A DNA stretch of 47,158 nt from Candidatus Limiplasma pullicola (GTDB lineage: Bacteria; Bacillota; Clostridia; Christensenellales; Aristaeellaceae). The notes under the pieces were generated by a model. The model had not been told where the DNA came from. It saw only the letters and a program-made list of their open reading frames with translations, and did no database searches. Position 1 is the first letter of the stretch; every line of letters starts with the position of its first letter. Positions 25,580 through 33,706 of this stretch are shown here, one piece after another. The stretch lies in assembly GCA_018710985.1 (NCBI GenBank), contig DVIV01000021.1, positions 1-47,158 on the forward strand, written 5' to 3'. A program made the position numbers and the translations under genes.

Positions 25580-27151
25580 GTGCTCAAGGTAGTGATCGCC
25601 GATGATGAGGCGCGCATTCTGAGCCTGATCCGCCTGCTGCCGGATTGGGACGCGCTGGGCATGGAGGTGGCCGGCACTGCGGCAAACGGGCTGGAGGCGC
25701 TGGCGCTGATCGAGCGCGAAAAGCCCGATATTCTCATCACCGACATCCGCATGCCCGGCTGCCAGGGGCTGGAGCTGATCGAGCGGGCCCGGCGGGCCGT
25801 GCCCGATATCGAAATCATCATCATCAGCGGCTACGCACATTTCGAGTACGCGCAGACCGCCATCAAGCTGGGCGTGGGCGACTATCTGCTCAAGCCCATC
25901 AAAAAGGACGAGCTGACCGCCACCCTTTCCAAGCTGGCGCAGCGCTGCCGCACCAAGCACCCCAGCGCCTCCGGCGTGGCACCGGAGGGAGAGGGCCGGG
26001 CCAGGGCCGCCCTTCGGGAAAAGCTGGTGCGCGAAGCCGCGTCAGGGCGCTCCTTTCCTGCCTCGGTCGAGGAGCTGGTGCAGACCTACGGCTTCGGCAT
26101 GCCGGAGGGCACCTATCGCGCCTTTGTGCTCAAGCTGGACTATCAGGGCCTGGGCCGTGACCCGCTGGAGATCATCCACGGCAAGGTGCGCGAGCTGATC
26201 GCTCCGCTCATGGCCCAGCCGGACGCACAGCTGGCCTGCGCGCACGAGGACGACCGGCTCACCGGCGTGGTCTGCGCCCCGCCCGACGTGCAGGCGGATG
26301 TCCGGCGTGCGCTTCGCCAGGTGCTCAACCAGCTGGAGGCCCAGAAGGGGCTGCTGGGGCCCGTATCGTTTTCGCTGTCGCTCAGCGAAGCCGGCGCCTC
26401 CCCTGAGCAGATTCCCGCGCTGGTTCGCCAGGCCGGCCAGCTGATCGACGAGCGGCTGCTGGAGGGGACCGGGCGTCTGCTGGAGGGGGCGTCCACCCCG
26501 TCCGGTCTCAGGGACGCCCGACTGCTGGAGCGCTACGGCCACGAGATCGAAAAGGCTCTTTCCACGCTGGATACGGGGCTTGCAGTCGACTGCACCAACG
26601 TCCTGGCGCGCGAGGCGATGTGCTTCCCGGGCGTACGCGGACATGAGCTGACGGAGCTGGTGCGCTCGGCGGGCAGCCTGTTTGCGCTGCGCCTGGGGCT
26701 GGACGGCGACGAGGAGGCGGCCTTTGCGCGGGAGGCGGGCCTTTCCAGCCGCGCGGACGAGCTGTTTGACTGCCTGATTCGCTTCGAAAAAAAACACATG
26801 GAAGCCGAGGACATCCGCCGCCGCAGCGAGGCCCTGCGCCCCATCCGCATTGCCAAGCAGTACGTGCAGGAGCATTACAGCCAGTCCATCACCCTGGAGG
26901 ACGTGTGCGCCGCCACGGGCTTCAGCGTCAGCTATTTCAGCGCGCTGTTCAAAAAGGAGAGCGGCGAGGGCTTTTCCAAGTACCTCACGGGGGTTCGCAT
27001 GGAGCGGGCCAAGGAGCTTTTGCAGGAAAGCAGCCTGCCGGTTTCCGAGGTCTGCGCACAGGTGGGCTACAGCGATCTCAAGCATTTCACGCAGACCTTC
27101 AAAAAATATACCAGTCTGAGTCCCGCGCAGTACCGCAAGCTCTACGGCTGA
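25580..27151 (+). CDS. AraC-type response regulator (YesN family)
   Basis: 523 residues from a GTG with AAAGGAGG upstream. Residues 1-120 are a receiver domain with acidic pocket DDE (8-10), phospho-acceptor Asp55 in ITDIRMPG and the conserved Lys in LLKPIKK. A long middle region (about 130-410) has no motif I recognise. The C-terminus (about 425-523) has a double AraC helix-turn-helix (ITLEDVCAATGFSVSYFSALFKKESGEGF, SEVCAQVGYSDLKHFTQTFKK). It is phosphorylated by the kinase encoded 12 bases downstream and should activate transport or catabolism genes; no target genes are obvious nearby. Confidence 0.92.
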   Translation: MLKVVIADDEARILSLIRLLPDWDALGMEVAGTAANGLEALALIEREKPDILITDIRMPGCQGLELIERARRAVPDIEIIIISGYAHFEYAQTAIKLGVGDYLLKPIKKDELTATLSKLAQRCRTKHPSASGVAPEGEGRARAALREKLVREAASGRSFPASVEELVQTYGFGMPEGTYRAFVLKLDYQGLGRDPLEIIHGKVRELIAPLMAQPDAQLACAHEDDRLTGVVCAPPDVQADVRRALRQVLNQLEAQKGLLGPVSFSLSLSEAGASPEQIPALVRQAGQLIDERLLEGTGRLLEGASTPSGLRDARLLERYGHEIEKALSTLDTGLAVDCTNVLAREAMCFPGVRGHELTELVRSAGSLFALRLGLDGDEEAAFAREAGLSSRADELFDCLIRFEKKHMEAEDIRRRSEALRPIRIAKQYVQEHYSQSITLEDVCAATGFSVSYFSALFKKESGEGFSKYLTGVRMERAKELLQESSLPVSEVCAQVGYSDLKHFTQTFKKYTSLSPAQYRKLYG

Positions 27152-27163
27152 GGAGGCACAGGC

Positions 27164-28177
27164 ATGAAACAACGCTGGCGGATGCTTTCCTTCCGTGTGA
27201 GTGCGCTGGGCGCGCTGGCTCTGGCGGCGCTGGTGCTCGCGGCCGTCCTGCTGATTCGGCGCGACCCGCTTGCCGCCGCGCTGCTGCTGTGCTGTGCGGC
27301 CGGCCTGGGGGTGGCGGGCTGGCTGTGCGTGATCCGGCCCTATCGGGCGCAGGAACGGGCCATGCTGATGTTTCTGGAGGGGTACACGCCCCCGCGTCAG
27401 GACGCCGCCTGCGCCCTCTCCCCCGCGCAGGCGAGGCTTCAGGAGCAGGTGGCCGCCATCCTCAATCCCGAACAGCTCTTCAACCTCAACAAACGACAGG
27501 CCCAGTATCAGGCCCTGCAAAACCAGATCAACCCGCATTTCCTCTACAATACGCTGGAGAGCATCCGCGGCGAGGCGCTGCTTTCCGGCATGGACACCAT
27601 CGCCGACATGACCGAGGCGCTGGCCACGTTTTTCCGCTACACCATCAGCAAGGTGGAAAACCTGGTGTCCGTGGAGGAGGAGCTGCAAAACTGCGAAACC
27701 TATTTCCACATTCAGCGCTACCGCTTCGCCGACCGGCTGGAGCTGCACATCAGCTGCGACCCCGCCGACCGCGAGGCCATCTACCGCTGCCGCCTGCCCA
27801 AGCTGACCATCCAGCCCATCGTGGAAAACAGCATCATCCATGGCACGGAGCTGAAACTGGGCACCGGCCACATCCGCATCCAGCTGGAGCGCACCCAGAA
27901 GCGCCTGCTCATCCGCATCTCGGACGACGGCGTGGGCATGGATGCCGAAACGCTGTTTCGCCTCAACGAGCGGCTGGGCAAAAGCGCCATCGCCCAGCCC
28001 CCGCAGAGCCGGGGCGGCCTGGCGCTGGCCAACGTGGACAGCCGCATCCGCCTGCTCTTTGGCGACAAGTACGGCCTGCACGCCTTTTCCACACCGGGCG
28101 TGGGCACGGACGTGGAGATCACGCTGCCCATGATCGCCAGCGACCGCGACATTCCCAACCGGGAGGCGCTTGTGTGA
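27164..28177 (+). CDS. LytS/YesM-type sensor histidine kinase without an extracellular sensor
   Basis: 337 residues, short for a YesM kinase (usually near 600). Two transmembrane segments (about 11-31 and 37-57) are separated only by a tight turn, so almost nothing is exposed outside, and no HAMP domain is evident. The kinase core is intact: His125 in NQINPHFLYNTLES, the N box IVENSIIHGTE and the G box ISDDGVGM, with later glycine motifs (RGGLALANVDSR). With no periplasmic sensor, the input must come from a partner protein, most simply the degenerate ABC protein encoded by the overlapping next gene (GTGA overlap). Confidence 0.9.
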   Translation: MKQRWRMLSFRVSALGALALAALVLAAVLLIRRDPLAAALLLCCAAGLGVAGWLCVIRPYRAQERAMLMFLEGYTPPRQDAACALSPAQARLQEQVAAILNPEQLFNLNKRQAQYQALQNQINPHFLYNTLESIRGEALLSGMDTIADMTEALATFFRYTISKVENLVSVEEELQNCETYFHIQRYRFADRLELHISCDPADREAIYRCRLPKLTIQPIVENSIIHGTELKLGTGHIRIQLERTQKRLLIRISDDGVGMDAETLFRLNERLGKSAIAQPPQSRGGLALANVDSRIRLLFGDKYGLHAFSTPGVGTDVEITLPMIASDRDIPNREALV

Positions 28178-29673
28178 GAAACGAAGTGCTTCGCCTGGAA
28201 AAGGTCACCCTGCGCGAACAGGGCGTGACCCTGCTGGACAACTTGAACCTGCACATCTTCGAGGGCGAGATCATGGGGCTGGTGCCCATCGACACCCACG
28301 GTCTGTCCGCCCTGTGCGACCTTCTGCGCGAAAATGTGCCTCTTCACTACGGCTATGTCTTTTACCGGGAAAAGCTGATCAATACCTGGCGCTCGCCCCG
28401 GCCGCACTACAACCGCATCAGCGTAATCCAGGCCAAGAGCTGTCTGGTGGACGGGCTGACCGTCGCGGACAACATCTTTGTGCTCCGGCCGGGATTTCGC
28501 GGCCGGCTGATGCGGCCGTCCGCGTTCCGGCGGCAGCTGATGCCCTTTATTCACAGCATCGGCATTCCCATCGACGCCGATGCGCGCGTGGAGGATCTCA
28601 CCGTATTTGAACGCTTTGTGGTGGAGCTGCTCAAGGCTGTGGTAGCGGGAAGCCGGCTGATCGTGCTCAACGAAATCAGCACGCTGATCAACGAGGCGGA
28701 GCTTGGCAAGCTGCACGCCATCCTCCGCCACTACGCGGCGGAGGGCGTCTCCTTTTTGTATGTGTGCTTTCATTTCGAGGAGCTTTTGCAAATCAGCGAC
28801 CGCACCGCCCTGATGATGCAGGGCCGCGTGGTGAAGCTGCTGGAGGGCAGCGAAATGATCCCCCAGTCGCTGCTGCCCTATTCCGCCCCCTATGAGCAGA
28901 TGGTGGCCAGCCAGCTGGCGCGCGGCGCGCACCAGATCGGCGGGGAGGTCTTCAGCGCCCGGCTGCCGGAGGCCGCGGTCGGGGGGCTTGCCTTCTCGGT
29001 GCGGGCGGGCGAATGCCTGGTGCTGCAGGATCTGGACAATCATTTCATCGACGGCTTTCTGGGGGTGCTGTCGGGGGCGCATCCCCCGCAGGGAACCCGC
29101 CTTTTGCTCTGCGGGCGTCCCTTCCGGCCGGGACATGACCGGCGGCTGGCGGTCATCCAGGATCAGCCGGGCCGCACGATGGTGTTTCCGGGGCTGAACT
29201 ACCTGGAAAACCTCTGCTTCACCATGGATCACCGCATCCCCTCCCTCTGGCGAAGCGGCCGCGTCAAGCGGGGCCTGCGCCGCGCCTATACCGAGTGGCT
29301 GGGGCCGGACCTGCTGGAGCGCCGCGTGGAGGACCTGACCGAAACCGGGCGCTGCGAGCTGGTGTATCGCCGCATCCTGCTGCAGCGGCCGGACGTGGTG
29401 TTCTGCGTGCAGCCCTTCCGCATGGCGGATGTGGCCATGCGCATGAGCATCTGGCGGCTATTGGAGGAGCTGTTGGACCGGGGCGTGGCGGTGGTGATCC
29501 TGGCGGTTAACCTGGCGGACTCGCTCTCTCTGGCTGACCGCCTGATTCGCGTCCGGCGTGGGCAGCCGCAGGAGGCCTTTGACCGCGTGCACTTCAATGA
29601 CCTGCCCGCCGACGTGCCATGGCGCAGCCTGTATCAGGGAATCCCCAACCGTGAAAAGGAGGAATTGCCGTGA
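28174..29673 (+). CDS. Degenerate tandem ABC ATPase (RbsA/MglA-like) with all catalytic motifs lost
   Basis: 499 residues, full length for a two-domain sugar-importer ATPase, from a GTG overlapping the kinase stop. It can be aligned by eye along RbsA. First domain: Walker A is LVPIDTHGLSAL (Lys replaced by Leu), the Q-loop Gln remains (VIQ), the signature is DLTVFERF instead of LSGGQ, Walker B is LIVLNEIS (Asp to Asn), and the switch His is lost (LYVCFHF). Second domain: no Walker A (LVLQDLDNHFIDGFL), signature DLTETGRCEL, and VVFCVQPF in place of Walker B. ATP hydrolysis is therefore very unlikely. No permease or binding protein adjoins it. I infer a signalling or scaffold role for the adjacent kinase. 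Confidence 0.85.
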   Translation: MRNEVLRLEKVTLREQGVTLLDNLNLHIFEGEIMGLVPIDTHGLSALCDLLRENVPLHYGYVFYREKLINTWRSPRPHYNRISVIQAKSCLVDGLTVADNIFVLRPGFRGRLMRPSAFRRQLMPFIHSIGIPIDADARVEDLTVFERFVVELLKAVVAGSRLIVLNEISTLINEAELGKLHAILRHYAAEGVSFLYVCFHFEELLQISDRTALMMQGRVVKLLEGSEMIPQSLLPYSAPYEQMVASQLARGAHQIGGEVFSARLPEAAVGGLAFSVRAGECLVLQDLDNHFIDGFLGVLSGAHPPQGTRLLLCGRPFRPGHDRRLAVIQDQPGRTMVFPGLNYLENLCFTMDHRIPSLWRSGRVKRGLRRAYTEWLGPDLLERRVEDLTETGRCELVYRRILLQRPDVVFCVQPFRMADVAMRMSIWRLLEELLDRGVAVVILAVNLADSLSLADRLIRVRRGQPQEAFDRVHFNDLPADVPWRSLYQGIPNREKEELP

Positions 29674-30608
29674 CGTTTCTCAGGATGCTGGAATCCATCC
29701 GCACCCCGCTGGGGGAACAGATAGCCGCCGCCGTGACCCTGCTGGGCGAGGAGACCTTCTTCATGCTGGTGGGGCTGGCGCTGGTGTGGTGCTTTGACAA
29801 GCGCTGGGGGTTTCGCCTGCTGTTTGTGGGCCTGACGGGCACGGTGCTCAACCAGCTGCTCAAGGCGGTGTTTCTCATTCCCCGCCCGTGGGTGATCGAC
29901 CCGGAGTTCACCATCGTCGAGGCGGCCCGCGCGGGCGCGACGGGCTATTCCTTCCCCAGCGGGCACACGCAGTCCGCCGCTTGCGTGCTGGGCATGCTGG
30001 CCCTGTGGGTGCGCGACCGGGTCTTTACCGTCCTGTGCGTGCTGGGGGTGCTGGCGGTGGCGTTTTCGCGCATGTACCTGGGCGTGCACACGCCGCTGGA
30101 CGTGGGCGTGTCGCTGGTGACGGGCGCGGCCACGGTGGCTGTGATGCCCCGCCTGTTTGACCGCGCGGAAGCGTCCGTGCGCGGCCGGCGGTGCATGGCC
30201 GCGGGACTTATGGGCTTTGCGCTGCTGTTGCTGCTCTACGTGCTTTTCTGGCCCAGGCGGGAGGCCAATGTGGCCGAGTTTGACGCGCATGGCGTGGAAA
30301 GCGCGTGGACGCTGTTTGGCACCATGCTGGGACTGCTGGCGGCCTGGTATGCCGACCGTCGCCGGCTGCATTTTGACACCCGCGCCGTATGGTGGGCGCA
30401 GGCGCTCAAGCTGGTGCTGGGCCTGGCGCTGGTGATGGGCGTGCGCGTGGGGCTCAAGGCAGGGCTTGCCGCGCTCTTTGGCGACGCGCCGTTTACCGAC
30501 GGCGTGCGCTACCTGTGCATCGCGCTCACGGGCGGCATTCTGTGGCCCATGACCTTTGGCTTCTGGAGCCGTCTGGGCCGGGGACAGCGCGCCGGCGCGA
30601 AGGGCTAG
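29670..30608 (+). CDS. PAP2-family membrane phosphatase
   Basis: 312 residues, several transmembrane segments. The three phosphatase motifs are present in order: K-x6-RP in KAVFLIPRP, PSGH in FPSGHTQSA, and SR-x5-H-x3-D in SRMYLGVHTPLD. Such enzymes dephosphorylate lipid phosphates such as undecaprenyl diphosphate or phosphatidate on the outer face of the membrane. The C-terminal third holds extra hydrophobic segments with no known motif. A GTG start overlaps the stop of the pseudo-ABC gene, with AAAGGAGG upstream, so it belongs to the signalling operon, which is unusual for this enzyme. Confidence 0.9.
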   Translation: MTFLRMLESIRTPLGEQIAAAVTLLGEETFFMLVGLALVWCFDKRWGFRLLFVGLTGTVLNQLLKAVFLIPRPWVIDPEFTIVEAARAGATGYSFPSGHTQSAACVLGMLALWVRDRVFTVLCVLGVLAVAFSRMYLGVHTPLDVGVSLVTGAATVAVMPRLFDRAEASVRGRRCMAAGLMGFALLLLLYVLFWPRREANVAEFDAHGVESAWTLFGTMLGLLAAWYADRRRLHFDTRAVWWAQALKLVLGLALVMGVRVGLKAGLAALFGDAPFTDGVRYLCIALTGGILWPMTFGFWSRLGRGQRAGAKG

Positions 30609-30619
30609 GGCCCGTTTTT
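30602..30619 (+). terminator. Weak terminator after the PAP2 gene
   Basis: A short stem GGGC/GCCC overlapping the stop codon, followed by G and TTTTT. Weak, but no better structure lies before the next promoter. Confidence 0.35.
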
Positions 30620-30630
30620 CCGGCAATCCC

Positions 30631-30659
30631 TTTACAATCCCGGCCGCAGGCTATATAAT
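30631..30659 (+). promoter_or_regulatory. Promoter of the panT-coaX-hom unit
   Basis: TTTACA (30631-30636), 17 bases, perfect TATAAT (30654-30659). The start codon is about 107 bases downstream of the expected transcription start; the leader can form GC-rich stems but matches no riboswitch I know. Confidence 0.8.
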
Positions 30660-30772
30660 GCAGGCGGGGCGCGCCGCCATCCGCGCAGGAGGCGGACGCA
30701 TCCCCCGTATCCCGGTTTCCCGTCCCTGGTATCGTCGGGTATCCCAACAGAACTCGAACGGAGGAAAACATC

Positions 30773-31468
30773 ATGAAAAACGTCGTCCCGTCCGCCCGTC
30801 GGCAGAGCGAGGCCATCCGCAGAATGGTCATTGCCGCCATGCTCAGCGCCATCACCGCCGTGCTCACCTTCACCCCCATCGGCATGATTCCCCTGCCTCC
30901 CCCGCTGCTCAGCGCCACGACCGTGCACCTGCCGGTCATCCTGGCCGCTTTGGTCGAGGGACCCTTGGTGGGGCTAGTGGTGGGGCTGGTGTTCGGCCTG
31001 TGCAGCTTCATCCGCGCGTGGGAGACCGGTTCGGTGGGGCTGACGCTGTTCTTCCGCAACCCGCTGGTGAGCGTGCTGCCCCGGCTGCTGGTCCCGCTGG
31101 CGGCGCTGGGCGTATACCTGCTGTGGAAGCGCCTCGCGCCCAGGGGCGCGGTATCCGACAAGGTGGGCGCTGCCGTGGCTTCCGCCGCCGGATCGGTGGC
31201 CAATACGGTTTTGTGCCTGGGCATGCTGCTTCTCATCTATGGGGCGGACCTGACCCAGCTGATCAACGGCATGATCTCCGCCGGCAGCGCGGACGCCGTC
31301 TATCTCAACGACGCGGGCGCGTGGCTGGTAACCGCCGTGGGCCTGCCCAACGGCATCGGCGAGGCCATCGTGGCCGCGGTGATCGTACCGATGATCAAAC
31401 TTGCGGTGGAGGCGGTCATGCGCCGCTCGCGCCGCGCGCCCGCCGGGCGCGCCCACCCGAACAAGTAA
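30773..31468 (+). CDS. panT: ECF transporter substrate-binding (S) component, probably for pantothenate
   Basis: 231 residues, about six hydrophobic segments. The N-terminal MVIAAMLSAITAVLTFTPIGMIPLP resembles the Ala-rich first helix by which S components contact the ECF-T subunit, and the general layout is that of the PanT/FolT-like group. The substrate is inferred from the neighbour: coaX, encoding pantothenate kinase, starts 13 bases after its stop. The energising module (EcfA, EcfA', EcfT) is not in the window. A CGGAGGAAAA ribosome-binding site precedes the ATG. Confidence 0.75.
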   Translation: MKNVVPSARRQSEAIRRMVIAAMLSAITAVLTFTPIGMIPLPPPLLSATTVHLPVILAALVEGPLVGLVVGLVFGLCSFIRAWETGSVGLTLFFRNPLVSVLPRLLVPLAALGVYLLWKRLAPRGAVSDKVGAAVASAAGSVANTVLCLGMLLLIYGADLTQLINGMISAGSADAVYLNDAGAWLVTAVGLPNGIGEAIVAAVIVPMIKLAVEAVMRRSRRAPAGRAHPNK

Positions 31469-31481
31469 GGAGTAGACCGCC

Positions 31482-32249
31482 ATGATCTTTACCATGGACG
31501 TTGGCAACACCAACATCAAAACCGCGCTGTTCGAGGGGCGTGAGATGCGCAACTACTGGCGCATCTCCACCAACACCTCCTACACCTCGGATGAATACGG
31601 GCTGATTCTGGAGGGGCTTTTCGCGCGCGCAGGGCTTTCGCTGGACGCGGTGGAGGGCATCGTGATATCCAGCGTGGTGCCCACCATCAACTTCACCCTG
31701 GAGCACATGTGCAAAAACTACTTCGGCAAGATGCCCATGACCGTGGCGCCCGGCATCAAGACGGGCATCAACCTCAGGTATGAAAATCCGCGCGAACTGG
31801 GCAGCGACCGCATTGCCAACGCCGTGGCCGCGCAGGCGGAATACGGCGGGCCGTGCATCTTCATCGACTTTGGCACGGCGACCACGTTCGGCGCGATTGA
31901 CCAGCAGGGGGCGTTTGCGGGCGGATGCATCTGTCCGGGCCTGAAATTGACCAGCGAGGCGCTGGTCAGCGGCACGGCCAAGCTGCCCCGCTTTGAGCTG
32001 GTCAAGCCCGATCACGTCATCGGCCGCACCACGGTGACCAACCTGCAGGCCGGCGTCATCTACGGCTACATCGGGCAGGTGAATTACCTGGTGCAGCGCT
32101 TCCGCAAGGAGCTTGGCGCGCCGGACGCGCTGGTGGTGGCGACGGGCGGCATGGCCCGCCTGGTGGCCGACGAGGTCGGGACCATCGACAGGCTGGACGG
32201 CATCCTCACCCTCAAGGGGCTGCGCCTGATCTACGAACGCAACCGCTGA
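31482..32249 (+). CDS. coaX: Type III pantothenate kinase
   Basis: 255 residues, normal length. The ASKHA-fold motifs are visible: MDVGNTNIKTALFEG (phosphate 1), FIDFGTATTFGAID (phosphate 2) and the catalytic-Asp region ENPRELGSDRIAN. It phosphorylates pantothenate in the first step of coenzyme A synthesis. The upstream S component would supply pantothenate, so the pair makes a small salvage module. Confidence 0.95.
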   Translation: MIFTMDVGNTNIKTALFEGREMRNYWRISTNTSYTSDEYGLILEGLFARAGLSLDAVEGIVISSVVPTINFTLEHMCKNYFGKMPMTVAPGIKTGINLRYENPRELGSDRIANAVAAQAEYGGPCIFIDFGTATTFGAIDQQGAFAGGCICPGLKLTSEALVSGTAKLPRFELVKPDHVIGRTTVTNLQAGVIYGYIGQVNYLVQRFRKELGAPDALVVATGGMARLVADEVGTIDRLDGILTLKGLRLIYERNR

Positions 32250-32271
32250 CGCGGGAAAGGATGATTGAACC

Positions 32272-33549
32272 ATGGACAGGACCATTACCATCGGCTTTCT
32301 GGGCTGCGGCAATGTGGGCGGGGGCGTGTGGAAGCTGCTCAGCGGCTTTGCCGACGACATCGCGCACCGCACGGGCCTTCGCTTTTCCATCAAGCGGGTG
32401 CTGGTGCGCTCGCTTGCGAAAAGGCGAGATATCGACTTTCCCGACGGCGTTCTGACCGACCGCGCGGAGGATGTGCTGGATGATCCCGAGATCTCCATCG
32501 TATTGGAGTTCCTGGGCGGCGAGGAGCCTGCCCACCGGTGGATCACCATGGCGCTGGAGCGCGGCAAAACCGTGGTCACGGCCAACAAGGTCGCCTTTGC
32601 CCTGCATTGGCACGAGCTGCAGAAGGCCGCCAAGCAAAGCGGCGCGGGCCTGTATTACGAGGCGGCGGTGTGCGGGGCCATTCCCATCATCCACACGCTG
32701 GAGGAAAGCCTGCAGGCCAACCGCATCAGCTATATCTACGGCATCGTCAACGGCACCACCAACTACATCCTCACCCGCATGAGCCGGGAGGGCGCGGAAT
32801 ACGCCGACGTGCTGGCCGACGCCCAGCGCCTGGGCCTGGCCGAGCCCGACCCCGCCAGCGACGTGGAGGGCCTGGACGCCGCCTACAAGCTCAGCATTCT
32901 GGCCAGCCTGGCCTTCCACGGGCGCGTGCCGTTTGAAAACGTGTATGTGGAGGGCATCACCCAGGTGCAGGCCGAGGACATCCGCTGCGGGCAGGAGCTG
33001 GGCTACACGCTCAAGCTGCTGGCCATCGCCAAGCGCGACGGGCTTCATGTGGAGACCCGCGTACATCCCACCTTCATCCGCAACGACCATCCCCTGGCCA
33101 ACATCTCCGGGGCGTTCAACGCGGTGTTCCTCCACGGCCATGCCTGCGGGGAGATGATGTTCATGGGCCGCGGCGCGGGCGACCTGCCCACGGCCAGCGC
33201 CATCGTGAGCGACCTGGTGCGCGCCGCCTCCGCGCAGAAGCACCTCTACCCCACCTTCGACAACGAGCTGCACCCCGCCGTTTCCCTGCAAAACAACACC
33301 GACTGGCGCTGCGCCTTCTATACCCGCATGCTCGCCAAGGACGAGCCCGGCGTGCTCAGCCGCATCGCGCAGACCTTTGCCGACCACGGCGTGAGCATCG
33401 CGGCGATGCAGCAGAAGGGCGAACAGCGCGACGGGCGGGTCACGGTGGTGTTCATCACCCACCAGGCCAGCGAGCGCGACATGCAGAAAGCCATCCTTGA
33501 AATCCGGCCGGAGGTGGCCACGGTGGAAAGCCTGCTGCGCGTGGAATGA
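32272..33549 (+). CDS. hom: Homoserine dehydrogenase
   Basis: 425 residues. N-terminal NAD(P)-binding motif GFLGCGNVGGGVWKLL, the catalytic domain with YIYGIVNGTTNYIL and DPASDVEGLDAAYK (the catalytic Lys-Asp region), and a C-terminal ACT domain (from about residue 350, PGVLSRIAQTFADHGVSI) for feedback control by threonine or related amino acids. It makes homoserine for threonine and methionine synthesis. It follows coaX by 22 bases and may share its transcript. thrB, thrC and lysC are not adjacent. Confidence 0.95.
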   Translation: MDRTITIGFLGCGNVGGGVWKLLSGFADDIAHRTGLRFSIKRVLVRSLAKRRDIDFPDGVLTDRAEDVLDDPEISIVLEFLGGEEPAHRWITMALERGKTVVTANKVAFALHWHELQKAAKQSGAGLYYEAAVCGAIPIIHTLEESLQANRISYIYGIVNGTTNYILTRMSREGAEYADVLADAQRLGLAEPDPASDVEGLDAAYKLSILASLAFHGRVPFENVYVEGITQVQAEDIRCGQELGYTLKLLAIAKRDGLHVETRVHPTFIRNDHPLANISGAFNAVFLHGHACGEMMFMGRGAGDLPTASAIVSDLVRAASAQKHLYPTFDNELHPAVSLQNNTDWRCAFYTRMLAKDEPGVLSRIAQTFADHGVSIAAMQQKGEQRDGRVTVVFITHQASERDMQKAILEIRPEVATVESLLRVE

Positions 33550-33589
33550 TGCGCGGCCGTCACCTGTAACCTGATTAGAATGGCAAAGC

Positions 33590-33624
33590 GAGGGAGAGCG
33601 TACTTACACAGTGCGCTCTCCCTC
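33590..33624 (+). terminator. Terminator-like hairpin after hom
   Basis: GAGGGAGAGCG pairs perfectly with CGCTCTCCCTC, extended by TAC/GTG inside. The T-run behind it is short (CTTATG), so termination may be incomplete. Confidence 0.55.
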
Positions 33625-33671
33625 CTTATGATCTGCGACAGCCGGAGTTCTGCAGTATGGAAATGTCTACT

Positions 33672-33700
33672 TTTGCAAACTGCGCTACTCACAGTATCAT
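33672..33700 (+). promoter_or_regulatory. Promoter inside the hom / surface-protein gap
   Basis: TTTGCA (33672-33677), 17 bases, TATCAT (33695-33700). Transcription would begin at about 33707, two bases before the outer stem of the candidate RNA. Confidence 0.5.
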
Positions 33701-33706
33701 TTGAGG

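Noticed and set aside
26905-28173. Upstream extension of the pseudo-ABC frame through yesN and the kinase gene
   Set aside because: It reads the other genes out of frame; the GTG at 28174 with a ribosome-binding site fits RbsA-type length.
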